Under the pieces are notes generated by a model, which worked only from the letters and a program-made list of their open reading frames with translations, was not told the origin of the DNA and did no database searches. Source: Bacillus sp. FJAT-27264 (GTDB lineage: Bacteria; Bacillota; Bacilli; Paenibacillales; Paenibacillaceae). Taken from it: a stretch of DNA of 64,000 nt. Where the stretch lies: the NCBI RefSeq assembly GCF_001682855.1, contig NZ_MAQW01000023.1, positions 452,338 to 516,337 on the forward strand, written 5' to 3'. Within the stretch, counting starts at the first letter, position 1. Every line of letters starts with the position of its first letter. The translations under genes were made by a program, and so were the position numbers. Below, in pieces: positions 29,236 through 40,500 of the stretch.

Positions 29236-30861
29236 ATGCGTATAGTTGAGACATTTAGCCCTCTAGTATTCCCTTGGAAGGGGGCATATAGAAATAGTGG
29301 TGGGCAATTAAGGACTGCTGGCATCGGTCACAGTCAATCAACATCATTCACCATGACATACAAATTCCCTAGTGTTGGAAAGATACATTTTAAGTATCGA
29401 GTCAGTAGTGAGAATAGATATGATTGGTTTACGCTTAATTTTGATGGATCGCAGATCGCGCGTATAAGCGGAACTCAAGGGTGGACTACCTTCGAAAAGG
29501 AAGTGCAACCAGGTAATCATACACTTACGGTATCATACTCCAAAGATGGAAGTGTAGACTCTGGGGAGGACTCAGGATTTATTACTGACTTTTGGATTGA
29601 ACATAATATGGTAGAAATCACTAACTTGAAGGTTGATCCACCTTTCACACACAAAGAAAACGTTGACCTTACTTTTAAACTGAATAGCATTGAGGAATTG
29701 TCTACGAGATGCAGAATCTACACTGACAGTGGTCAACAGTTATACCCTGATAGTGGATTTTCACCCACGTTCGTACTACCGATAGATGTGAAGCACACGT
29801 TCCCTGCAAGTAAATTCCCTCTAGGTAAAACGACAATCATTGTAGAAACCGTTGATGAAAACAATCAACGTTCCAACTATGAAATGAATTCAGTGGACTT
29901 GATGAGGACTAACACTCCCCCCGATGTGGGGATGACTTTAAGTTCTACTGTGACTCACAAAGATAATATCCTCCTTGACCTGCTTTTTACTGATGCTGAT
30001 AAGGATAGCGTACAGTTTAGTATCTCTCTGAACGGACTGCAGAAGTATCCGGAAACAGGTCAATCGGGGCTAATTAAAACACCATTCAGCTACACCTATA
30101 CAATTAGGAATACTGACCTGGTTGTGGGTGAAAACACTATTAGAGTGGACTTGACTGATGACCTGGGGGTTACCAATGCCCGCTCTGTTGTCATCAAAAA
30201 GAACAACCACATACCAACCATTTCAGACCCGGCAGTAAAAGGTCAGATGCTATTCGCCACACTGTCAGACGGGGACGGGGACATGATGCGGTACAGGGTA
30301 TTGGTTAACAATGTTCAGGTTCATCCACCAACAGTAGGTTCTTGGACTCCATACCTACAATCACCTGCTGAAGTACAATACAAGATACCTGACGAGTTTA
30401 TATCTTTTGGTAATACACATAAGGTGACACTTGAGGTGGAGGACGACCTGGGGGAGACTACCCTTTGGAGCGATACACCACTAATAGATTACTCAGGACT
30501 CATGTTTATGGCAGAGGATGGTTTGTACTACTCTACGGACGTTGGAAAGGTGCTTAAGTACCTTGAGGTGGGTAGTATTGTGGCAGGAAGTACTTCCGGT
30601 ACTTTTAAGATTTTCTTAAAGAATACAGTGGGATACACAATCAATAATATTACCTTAACGGTGGCACAGATAGATTTAGACCCTGTGGAAGAGGTAGTAG
30701 AGTTAAGCGAAACTGATAATCCATTTAATCCATCTGCCTTTCTTAACATTCCCCCACTGGACTATGGGGATAGCATACCTTTCTATGTAAGAATAAATAC
30801 GACACGTAAAGCCATTGGCGGAGGCTTTTTCGACATAAGAGTCGTAGGAGATCCTGCTTAA
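29236..30861 (+). CDS. Adhesin-like tail protein 2: jelly-roll-like head, Ig-like stalk, shared dock
   Basis: 541 residues from ATG 29236 behind AGGAGG, which overlaps the previous stop, so the two are probably translated together. The head (1-135) resembles a carbohydrate-binding jelly roll: FKYRVSSENRYDWFTLNFDG, a W-T-T-F strand and GNHTLTVSYSKDGSVDSGED. Three Ig-like segments follow, the third with DGDGDMMRYRVLVNN, then the dock (GLMFMAEDGLYYSTDVG, LKYLEVGSIVAG, LKNTVGY). Stalk and dock align with genes 27171 and 30883 while the head does not, which is the signature of module exchange. Confidence 0.68.
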   Translation: MRIVETFSPLVFPWKGAYRNSGGQLRTAGIGHSQSTSFTMTYKFPSVGKIHFKYRVSSENRYDWFTLNFDGSQIARISGTQGWTTFEKEVQPGNHTLTVSYSKDGSVDSGEDSGFITDFWIEHNMVEITNLKVDPPFTHKENVDLTFKLNSIEELSTRCRIYTDSGQQLYPDSGFSPTFVLPIDVKHTFPASKFPLGKTTIIVETVDENNQRSNYEMNSVDLMRTNTPPDVGMTLSSTVTHKDNILLDLLFTDADKDSVQFSISLNGLQKYPETGQSGLIKTPFSYTYTIRNTDLVVGENTIRVDLTDDLGVTNARSVVIKKNNHIPTISDPAVKGQMLFATLSDGDGDMMRYRVLVNNVQVHPPTVGSWTPYLQSPAEVQYKIPDEFISFGNTHKVTLEVEDDLGETTLWSDTPLIDYSGLMFMAEDGLYYSTDVGKVLKYLEVGSIVAGSTSGTFKIFLKNTVGYTINNITLTVAQIDLDPVEEVVELSETDNPFNPSAFLNIPPLDYGDSIPFYVRINTTRKAIGGGFFDIRVVGDPA

Positions 30862-30882
30862 TAGGGCGATAGGAGGACAAAT

Positions 30883-33192
30883 ATGAGTACACAAGCCGCT
30901 TACCATTCCATGTATATAGGAAACGATGGAAAAGCATACTCATTCGGATACAACGCTTATTCTCAACTAGGGTATACAAGTACTAACAGTTATGTACCTA
31001 AAGCTATACCGAACATGATTAATGTAAAGGCGATATCAGAAGGGACTTACCACTCCATGATTCTCCTTGAGAATGGCGATTTATATTCAATGGGATATAA
31101 CTATTACGGGCAGTTGGGGCATAGTACTGGGTGGAGAAGCGGGAGCGCGATAGCCCCCATGAAAATTATGACGGATGTTAAAGAAGTAGCATGTGGTTAC
31201 CTTCATACAATCATTCTTAAGAAAAACGGTGACGTGTATACATGTGGCTATAACGGCTACTATCAACTAGGTTGGAATGGCAGTAGTGACCACTATTCAC
31301 CCGGTAAAGTGGATAGTGGTGTAAAACACATTGGGGCGGGTTATAATGCATCATTTCTTATTAAAGAAAACGGTGATATGTATTCCGCAGGTCAGAACAA
31401 CTACGGTCAACTAGGTCTAGGTAATACAACTCAGTATTCTACTTTCAGACTCTCTATTAAGGAGGTTAGACAGGTAGATGGCGGTGTTGGACATACGATC
31501 GTGTTGAAGAATGACGGGACAGCGTGGGGCTTGGGATATAATTACTATGGGCAAACAGGTAACGCTGTAGGCAACAGTACGGGTAATGCTTACGTGACTC
31601 CGGTAAAGATTATGGATAGCATTAGGTCTGTAGCATGTGGAACCCACTTTACAGGATTAGTTACCTCAAGTGGGGACTTGTATACGTTCGGGAATAATAG
31701 CTATGGGCAACTTGCTCTAGGTAACACAAGTAATATTAACCCAATCCCTAGAAAAGTAGTGGGCAATGTGCGTCAGGTGGCCATGGGTTATGAGTATATT
31801 GTGGTACTTAGTGTAGATGGGGTAGCTTATAGCGCAGGTAGAAATAACTACGGACAGCTAGGTATAAGTGAAGCTTACAACACTAACGTAGCAGTTACTA
31901 CGCTTAAGCAGATTAATAACGGAGTTAGGCGGTTAATGGGTGGGGCAGAAGCGTTATTTTTATTCGCTAACGTAACAGCTACTACCTCTTTTCACAAAGA
32001 TGATTTTAAGCTTACTGCGACAATCGACCATGTGTCTAAGAAGCTGACCTCTTATAAAATAAGTGTGAACGGTGTTCAAAGGTTCCCTAGTGTCGGTTGG
32101 ACTGCACCACAGCTAACAGACTTCATTTTAAACAAAGATCTGCCACATACCTATTTCGATTTAGGAACAAATATAGTCCTGCTTGAACTTATAGATGAGT
32201 TTGGAGCGACTGATGGAATAGCTTGGAGCACAACAAAAGTTAACCAAGCACCACAAGTCTACCCTGAATTGTCAGCGGGGCAGATTCACAAGGATAACGT
32301 AACCTTGGGAGGGAATATAACTGACCCTGATGGTGATCGAGTCCAGTACCGTGTCCTTCTAAATAACAACCAAAAATACCCAACTTCAGGATTTACAGAA
32401 TTTGAGCCCTCTCCTGCCAACATAGGTATTGTGCTAAACAATGCAGACTTTAACGTTGGGGCGAACACATTAAAGATAGAGACGAAGGATGACTTAGGGA
32501 CGCTGTTCACATGGTCTCAGGTAATAATCAAGACTAACACAGCGCCAACCATCACCGGAACAGTTCTAGGTAACTTCATCAACGCGAGTGTGGTTGATGC
32601 TGATGGGGATAAAGTACAGTATCGTATTACACTGAATGGAGAACAGCTTTACCCTGAATTCGGCTATACCGGATATAATCCAGTGCCTTTGACTATCCAG
32701 TACACCATCCCTAGACCCAAAGTTAAGAAGAAGCAGAACAACATCGTCCGCATCGAGACCCTGGATGAACTAGGTGGAGCAAAGTCCTTGGATATCACAT
32801 TTATGGGCATGTTCTCTGGATTGCTATTCTGTGACGCAACAGAATCATTTTACTCAGATGACTTTGGTGAAGTGATCAAGTACCTTGACTTTGGTACTAT
32901 CGTGGCGGGGCAGACGACTGCCGCAGAGCGTGTGTACGTTAAGAACACTCTAGGTTACCCTGTAGATAATGTACGTCTATGGGTGGACAATAGAGAACTT
33001 GACGGCGTAAACGCTAAAGCTGAAATAAGTAAACTGGATGCGCCTTTTGAGCCCAGTGATAGCCTGGCCTACCTTGAGCAACTTGACCACAACGCTAAGA
33101 TTGGTTTTTATGTACGCATAGCAACCAATAGACAAGCCATGTGGGGAGGGATGTTTGATATCCTAACCAAGGCGGACCCAAAGAAAAGCTAG
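30883..33192 (+). CDS. Adhesin-like tail protein 3: seven-bladed RCC1 propeller head
   Basis: 769 residues behind AGGAGGA. Residues 1-365 are seven RCC1 repeats, each ending in a Y/N-x-Y-x-Q-L-G core (FGYNAYSQLG, MGYNYYGQLG, CGYNGYYQLG, AGQNNYGQLG, LGYNYYGQTG, FGNNSYGQLA, AGRNNYGQLG), spaced about 45-55 residues: the full count for a closed propeller. Residues 365-645 are Ig-like stalk domains, including DADGDKVQYRITLNGEQ. Residues 645-769 are the shared dock (GLLFCDATESFYSDDFG, IKYLDFGTIVAG, VKNTLGYPV). RCC1 propellers bind proteins or DNA in eukaryotes and also occur in bacterial surface proteins. Here the head is most likely a binding surface at the tail. Confidence 0.8.
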   Translation: MSTQAAYHSMYIGNDGKAYSFGYNAYSQLGYTSTNSYVPKAIPNMINVKAISEGTYHSMILLENGDLYSMGYNYYGQLGHSTGWRSGSAIAPMKIMTDVKEVACGYLHTIILKKNGDVYTCGYNGYYQLGWNGSSDHYSPGKVDSGVKHIGAGYNASFLIKENGDMYSAGQNNYGQLGLGNTTQYSTFRLSIKEVRQVDGGVGHTIVLKNDGTAWGLGYNYYGQTGNAVGNSTGNAYVTPVKIMDSIRSVACGTHFTGLVTSSGDLYTFGNNSYGQLALGNTSNINPIPRKVVGNVRQVAMGYEYIVVLSVDGVAYSAGRNNYGQLGISEAYNTNVAVTTLKQINNGVRRLMGGAEALFLFANVTATTSFHKDDFKLTATIDHVSKKLTSYKISVNGVQRFPSVGWTAPQLTDFILNKDLPHTYFDLGTNIVLLELIDEFGATDGIAWSTTKVNQAPQVYPELSAGQIHKDNVTLGGNITDPDGDRVQYRVLLNNNQKYPTSGFTEFEPSPANIGIVLNNADFNVGANTLKIETKDDLGTLFTWSQVIIKTNTAPTITGTVLGNFINASVVDADGDKVQYRITLNGEQLYPEFGYTGYNPVPLTIQYTIPRPKVKKKQNNIVRIETLDELGGAKSLDITFMGMFSGLLFCDATESFYSDDFGEVIKYLDFGTIVAGQTTAAERVYVKNTLGYPVDNVRLWVDNRELDGVNAKAEISKLDAPFEPSDSLAYLEQLDHNAKIGFYVRIATNRQAMWGGMFDILTKADPKKS

Positions 33193-33198
33193 AAACAG

Positions 33199-33236
33199 CC
33201 CTTACTATCTTATAATGGTGGTAAGGGATTTTTTCT
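33199..33236 (+). terminator. Intrinsic terminator with TATAATG in its loop
   Basis: A 7-bp stem (33199-33205 with 33221-33227), 15-base loop, then ATTTTTT. The loop contains TATAATG at 33211-33217, the same arrangement as at 3391. Confidence 0.65.
33211..33217 (+). promoter_or_regulatory. TATAATG box inside terminator loop
   Basis: TATAATG with GCTAGA 17 bases upstream; the next start codon is 51 bases downstream. Candidate late promoter. Confidence 0.35.
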
Positions 33237-33267
33237 GTCTAATACTAATCGAGAGGTGGTTATATAA

Positions 33268-34491
33268 ATGGCTAATGGAATGTACGGGGGCGGGGACGGC
33301 TCTGCTAATAAACCGTACTTAATCGAAGATGCTTATGATCTATTCGAGTTCTTGAATAAAGTAGACACCATTAACACCAACATGAGTGCAAAGCTTGTTA
33401 ATGATATAGACCTTAACGTACTACCGTACAACACAGGAGTAGGTTTTTTTATTAAACATAACACGCCATTCATGGGCACCTTTGACGGAGACGGTTATTT
33501 AATAAAAAACTACTTTTCACGCCCGAATGCAAATTATAGTGGATTATTTCCGTACATTGGTGCGACTGGTGTTGTTAAAAACTTTGGCATGGAGAATGTT
33601 GATATCCAAGCTACAGCTTACTCATATCAATCTGCCATTTGTGGTTACATGGGTACTGGTGGTTCGATTGAAAATGTCTATGTTAAAGGTGGAAGATTCT
33701 ATGTCAATACTTACTCTGGTGCAGTTATAGGTCATCTAGCCAACGGACTTGCACGTAACGTATACGTGCTGGATGTAGACATAAGACAGTACGGTAACTA
33801 CGTGGGCGGAGTCTTGGGTTATATGTCTACTACGGCCTCTCTTCTGTACAATGTATGGGCTTCAAATACAGCAAGCAATACTAGTAACCCTGCCACTTTC
33901 GGTGGTGTTGTTGGAAGTATATCAGGAGTAAATCCGCAACAACTGCTGAACGTTTACCAAAGTAGCAGGATTAGTAATTTGGGATCTGGTGTAACGGCGG
34001 GAATGGTGACACTTTACCCGGATTCTACACTTAAAGACCCTAACTATATGTTTAACTTAAACGCGAATCAAGGAAGTAGCGCTAATACTTATTGGGTTGT
34101 ACAACCTGTAACCTTCCCTAAGTTGTGGTTCGAAGACTTCAGAGCCTTTCTAATGTTAGATGCAGGAAGACCAATATCCAACATCGATTTTGGGGCGGTA
34201 CTTGAGGGTGGCAACTCTACGATAAAGAAGGTTAGGTTAAAGAACGGATACAAATATAAGATTAAGGGGATTGACGTTGGTTGGGTAAGGGCAGATGGGG
34301 TATCGACCAAAACGGAACTTGAGTTCAGCATGGACGGAACGTTTAAAGATAACTACAATCCAATGTCAGTTAATAACTTAAACATACTTCCGGGCAGGGA
34401 GTTTGACTTATTCGTTCGAGTAAAGACCCAAATTGGGGTTTCGGGTGCGGGGCAGTTCAATATAACTGTAACAGTCACTTCGGCAGAGTAA
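33268..34491 (+). CDS. Adhesin-like tail protein 4: GLUG/beta-helix head with dock-like domain
   Basis: 407 residues behind GAGAGGTGG. The head (1-270) reads as a right-handed beta-helix with GLUG-type rungs: FMGTFDGDGYLIKNY, SGLFPYIGATGVVKNFGM, SAICGYMGTGGSIENVYV, SGAVIGHLANGLARNVYV, VGGVLGYM. Such rungs are common in bacterial adhesins and phage tailspikes. No Ig-like stalk is present. The last 120 residues (ISNIDFGAVLEGG, VRLKNGYKYKIKGIDV, FDLFVRV, GAGQFNITV) match the order of strands in the dock of the three proteins upstream, though the sequence is further away. A sugar-cleaving role cannot be excluded. Confidence 0.68.
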   Translation: MANGMYGGGDGSANKPYLIEDAYDLFEFLNKVDTINTNMSAKLVNDIDLNVLPYNTGVGFFIKHNTPFMGTFDGDGYLIKNYFSRPNANYSGLFPYIGATGVVKNFGMENVDIQATAYSYQSAICGYMGTGGSIENVYVKGGRFYVNTYSGAVIGHLANGLARNVYVLDVDIRQYGNYVGGVLGYMSTTASLLYNVWASNTASNTSNPATFGGVVGSISGVNPQQLLNVYQSSRISNLGSGVTAGMVTLYPDSTLKDPNYMFNLNANQGSSANTYWVVQPVTFPKLWFEDFRAFLMLDAGRPISNIDFGAVLEGGNSTIKKVRLKNGYKYKIKGIDVGWVRADGVSTKTELEFSMDGTFKDNYNPMSVNNLNILPGREFDLFVRVKTQIGVSGAGQFNITVTVTSAE

Positions 34492-34533
34492 TGGGTTTTT
34501 CATCTCAATACAATGGGATAGGAAGTGATTGAA

Positions 34534-37500
34534 ATGTCAGCGTCATCCATCATCGGTGCGGAGTCTGGATTTAAGGCTTCGTACGTTGTTATAAAGAAGC
34601 TCCAACCCGTGGCACTGACGGCTAACTATAAAGTGGTGGCTAACGTACCAACGGTATTCACAGCATCTTCAACAACATTGCCGATAAGGGGCAGTATAAG
34701 CATTGGCGCTACTCATAAAGTGGCGGCTAACGTACCAACGGTGTTCACAGCATCTTCAACAACATTGCCGATAAAGGGCAGTATAAGCATTGGAGCTACT
34801 CACAACACGAAGGAATATGGACGTAGTGTACTTCCTCTCACTGCGCAACACATACTTCACGACATGTCAATGAGTTTCACTGCAAACTCAAGTGAATCAT
34901 TGCCGATAAAATCCACCCTCAATTTAGGTGTGAAACATAGCACGAAAGCTTATAGTTACGACACGCACGCATTTACTTTAAATCATGGGCTTTACTCAAG
35001 GTCAATGACTTTTACAGCAGATACTATGACTGACCCTATTGATTCTTACTTTACAGCTAGTCATGAAGTAAATGGAGTAGTACTTTACAACAACACTGAG
35101 CTTGTAAGTAAGATCGCGGTATCTCCCCCGATCACAGAAGCTTTAGCAAGTTCCCTATCAGTTCGTGAGAACAATATAATGGATGCCACTGCTTTCATTT
35201 GGGGTGTTAGAGATTCAGACCTTGGTTCTAATGTAAAAGTCAAGAGGTTCGGTAATGAGTATCTTAAAACGCACATAGCCGTTCGTGAGAAGAACATTAT
35301 GGGCGGTGAAGTAGAGATTTTCGGGCGGGGTGATAGTGACCTTAGCTCAAGAATCTTCGCCATGGGTGTCAGCACATCATCTCTAAACGGTAGAATTGGT
35401 GTCCGTATGAGAAACGTCATGACGGGTACTACAGATATTTGGGGTACTAACGATAGCGACATTGTATCTGAAATCAACATAAAACAAGTGACAGATTTAC
35501 TAATGACGCTAGGTGTAACTCCAAGCAATAGAATGACTGCCATCGTAGACATTCAACAGCCGTCAAGAATGACTGACACCATCACAGCTAAACGTGATGC
35601 GTTCATTCGTGAAGCTTACCCTAAGCTGAATTATGGCGGGGAGCAGACCTTATTAACTGGTTACAGCGAAGCCAAGTCCGAAATATTCCGAAGCCTTATT
35701 GGGTTTGACATATCGGATATTCTGAGTATGACAAGTGACTTTAAGCTTGAGAGGATCGTTGCCAAGTTTAAGCACTCTCTGGGAAGAACTCCAACGATCC
35801 CACTCGAACTTAGAGCTGTGAATGGCATTTGGTCGGAGTATGGGGTGACATGGAACAACCAACCAGACTATGGAAATGTAGTAAGTGTTGGAGAGTATCT
35901 GACAGACACAGATGAAGGTTTTATTACCTTTGACATAACCGATTTCGTACTGCAAGCCAAGGGGCAGGGAAGACACGACCTTGATCTTTACTTACAAGCG
36001 GTAAACGAAAGTGACACATCGGTTCAGTTCTTCTCAATGGATGCAGGTAAGTCATTAGCACCTACCATCGAGTACACATACTATGATGAAGTTATCAGAA
36101 GCACAGGCCGTTCTGGAATTGATACCATAATCCTAGTTGTTCACCCTGCATTCAAGAACCTGACTTCCAAAATTAACGTATATAAGAAGTCGGACAAGGA
36201 TGAAATACCGTCTAAGATTAATGTAACTCCTAACGGAAACAGGGACGAAAGCTGGCCATCTCGCTTCATAGTTAACAGACCGGACTTGGACAGTTCAGCT
36301 ACAGTTAGGGTTAATACGTGGCATGACCTAGGCGCAACGATTTCTGTACGTGAAGGTGATCTATACGACCTAGAGAACTGTACTATAACAATATCCAAAC
36401 CTGACTTGCCAATGGAGTTGTATGTAAAACATACTGCTGACCTTGAATTGCAGTTGGGAGTTCGAGTAGAAGATGAAGGACCTCTCTATGGTTGGGCTGT
36501 AGTAAACGCTAAGGTAAGACCTGCGAGTATCTATGTTAGACCTTACGATGATAAAGCAGGTAGCATTACAGTAGTACGTTCGGATGACAAAGACTTAGAG
36601 TCCAGTTTCATGATTAGTGAGAGAGTCAGGGTTGGTAGCATTTACATACTGTACCGTGACGACTTAGAAAGTGAAATTATCGTTCAGGGCGGCAAAGACA
36701 CCGACATACCTTCAAGCATTACAGCTAATAGATTCCAGTTAGTAAGTACCATTGAGGTCAACCCTTACATTGACTTGTTGGGTAAACTGTCTGTAAGACG
36801 CTCTGCTTCTGATAAATTGGATGGTAACATTGCAGTAAGCAGACCATCTGTGGTATCCACTATCAAGGTAAATGGTTACTCTTTGCTGGATGGTAGTGTA
36901 ACTGCGAGACGTACTGAACACAAACCATTGAAGTCGTCTGTAGATGTGTCCAGGCCGGACATGGCGGGTACAATCACTCCTAGACTACACTCAGATTTAA
37001 CCGGAGCAATTACTGTATGCCAATCCGACTCTTCTAGCCTGTCGTCCAAGACATATGTCCTGTACAGATCAGATATCCCTTCTGAGATGGACATTGTTGG
37101 AGCAAGCATGATACCTTCCAATATCCGAGTAAACTCTGGATACCTGTTCAGTAGAATCGAAGTACCTGCCTATGGTAACCGAGATATTGAAGGTCAAGCC
37201 GTTGTCCGGATTCGTATGGTAAGTGACTTAGACTCCACGATTGATGTTTACAGCTTTAATGTATTGGATGGACAAATCGTTGTTCGTCAATTCATTGAGA
37301 ACACCATAAACAGCAAGATTATAGTTAGAAAGACCGACAAGGAAGATATTACTGCTAACATTGACGTTTGGATTACCAAGAACCTTAATGGTAAAATCAC
37401 TGTTCGCAGGACAGAGCCCGTTGACTTGAACTCTGAAGTATATATTCTGCACAATGATAGTATTTACGGCAAGATTTCAATACCCTATCGTGCAGATATT

Positions 37501-40500
37501 AACGGTAAGATTAAAGTCATGTACCCTGACATGTCGGAGTTGGCTTCTAAAATTTCGGCTAAGATTCGTGCCCACAGTGACATTGCAACCAATGTTAATG
37601 TCGTTGAAGGTGGGGCGGCAAATCTCTTAAGTATCATGGGCGTAACACCTACAAATAAGATGACCAGTGTAGTGGATATCGTACAACCAGTACGTGAGCA
37701 CTCAACACTAGAAGCCATCAAGGATGCATACATTAGAGAAGATGTACCAACCCTAAACTATGGTGAAGAGACAACCTTTGCAGTAGGAAACTATAAAGGT
37801 AAGGTTTTACGTTCCCTTATCGGATTTGACCTTTTCAAACTAAAAGATAGTTACTTAGTCGATTATGTTGAACTCCGTATGTTCTACGGTAAGCCAGTAA
37901 CCAGGAAGCTGAAGCTATTCGCAGTGAATGGTGAGTGGTCTGAGACCGGAGTTACTTGGGGCAACAAACCACTGCAAGGCGTAGAGATTTCTGACACGTT
38001 CACAATAAATGATGCGGATGGTTATATTTCCTTCAACGTCAAAGAGTTTGTTAGCGAGAACTACTTGGCGGGGAACAACTTAATTAGCTTCTACGTACTT
38101 GCTGAGGATGAAAGCAAACCTGACTCCGACTATTTCTTTACTAAGGAAGCTAAAAAAGCAGCTCAGTTAGTAGTTACGTACTTCGACCCTGCAATTTGGA
38201 GTTTCGGTCGTTCCAACATCGACACTAGCATTAGGGTGTCTTCACGTAAGAACTTGAACTCTAGGTTGAGAATTAGAGTACCTGCTTGGCTGAATTTGGA
38301 CATTCCTTCCACCCTGGAAGTAACTCGAAATAATGAGTTTACAGGTATAGTTGATGTCAGCAGACCGGATATGCTTTCCACGATTAATGCAGTGTACCGC
38401 AGTCTTTTTGAGGTACCTGCAAGTCTATGGGTGGCTGAGAAATCATTCAACACCATTGACTCCATAATCACGGTGAGCAGACCTGAGATTCCAGTTAGTT
38501 TCTATATCCTTGACAGGGTGGACCTCCCATCTATCATTAGACCGAAAGTCATTGGGGAGCAAGACTTCTTCTCATGGCTGAATGTCAATATTAAAGAGAG
38601 ACCATCATGCATTTACGTACTACCCCACAATGACATTGAGCTTCGTTTTACCGTCAGAGGGAATCCGGAAGAAAATCTGAATTCAAAGATAACTGTTTCA
38701 AGACCGAGCTTGGACGGATCTGTTACAATCGAGGCTACTGAATGTGCAGACCTAGATTCCATCATCGCGGTTAAACGTCTCGATGGAGAGGATAAAATCG
38801 CTGGTTCGGTAATAGTTGCACGTAACCTAACAAGAGACCTGTATTCTGAAATTCTTGTCAATGTTACCTATAAAGATGGACAAGAAGACCTGCCTTCCAC
38901 AATCAATGTAGTTACGGTTGTAGGAGAGAGTGAGATTCCTTCGGCACTGATGGTTTCAAGAGACAGTCTTGAAGTAAGATTAGAGGTTCTATCCAAGAAG
39001 GATTTAAAGTCCAAGCTGAATATAGAGCCAATGTGGTTCGATTACCTCATTAGCAACGTCGCAGTATCTAAGCCTGAGATTCAATCTAGTGCTGAGGTTA
39101 CAATGCCTTTCGATGTACCTGCTACTGTTAAGATCAAGGTTGAGAAACTGAATGAACTGGTTGGGGTATTAACCGTCAGCCGCAGTAGTACTGAACTAAC
39201 GTTTACGGTTAAAGAGCGCAGGGATCTTTCTTCTACCCTTAATATCAGAGAGATAAAGGAAGAGGAATTGGCCGGTTCATTAAACGTAAGCAGACAGCAA
39301 ATGGAATCTAGCCTGTCGGTTATCAATGTAAGTGATGTCCGATCAAACATAGACGTTGTATTTGCCGACAGCAGGGATTTGGATGCAGTAGTTTACGTTA
39401 AGTACAAGGATGATATAACTGGAAATATGTTTGTTGTAGGCGCAAGCATGATACCTTCATTCATCCAGATCATCTCCGGTAATTTATTCTCCGTCATCTC
39501 TGTACCTGCTTACGCTGACAACGATCTGAAAGGCACAATTGGAGTTAAGAATCGCTTCATTTCAGAGATCCCTTCCATTCTGCAAGTACAAGAATGGTCT
39601 CAGATTGTTGGTACAATTCAGCCCAAAGTTTTTGGTCACAATGATAGACTCGGCAAGATATTGGTTATGGCAGTAGGTAGTGAGGATATTAAAGCTACCG
39701 TTAACATTATGTATGGTCTTCAGGAGTACCTTCCTGTTAGAATCGCTGTTAGAGAAACCAACACGATGGATGGCACGGCTGATATTATTGGCTGGGGCAC
39801 AAACGAACTTGTGTCCTCAATCCGTCCGGTAGTAAGTTACGACATGTCTTCAACACTAGGGGTACGTTTCGACAATAGCATGACAGGTCAAGTTGACTTC
39901 ATCCCTGTTGGGGAGAGTGATATTGAGGGCACGTTAGGTATCACGCCTACAGCGGACATTGAAAGTAGTGTAACAGTCGTATTGTACGATGCTATCGACA
40001 TTCCTTCTGTTTTGACAGTTAAAACTAAAGGGGGAGGGAACCTACCTTCAGACCTAAGCATTATCTACAGGGTTGACAAAGACTTGTCTTCTACAGTAGG
40101 AGTAGCGAGCGTAAACAAAATGACAGGTAAGGTCTTCATCATTCCTGTAGATGACAGCGACTTGCCTTCCAGTGTTGAAGTTCTTTACAGAAACGACCTG
40201 AACTCTATGTTAGTGGTCAGACGTTCCATGGAATCAAATAAGCCAAGTAAGATTACGGTACAGGTTAGAGACAATAGCGAAATTGACGGTAGTATCAACA
40301 CCATCCAATGGAAATTCGTTAACTCCAAAATTATTGTACGCAGAAATGATTTCTCAGAGATTCCAATGCGGTTTGAAATTATGGAGAGTGCGGACTTACT
40401 AGGATGTAGAATTACTGTTAGACGTACTGGGAACTCGGACTTAGAATCTACGGTTACCGTAAGACGAAGTGCTGACAAAGACTTTGATGGTAAAATCGTG

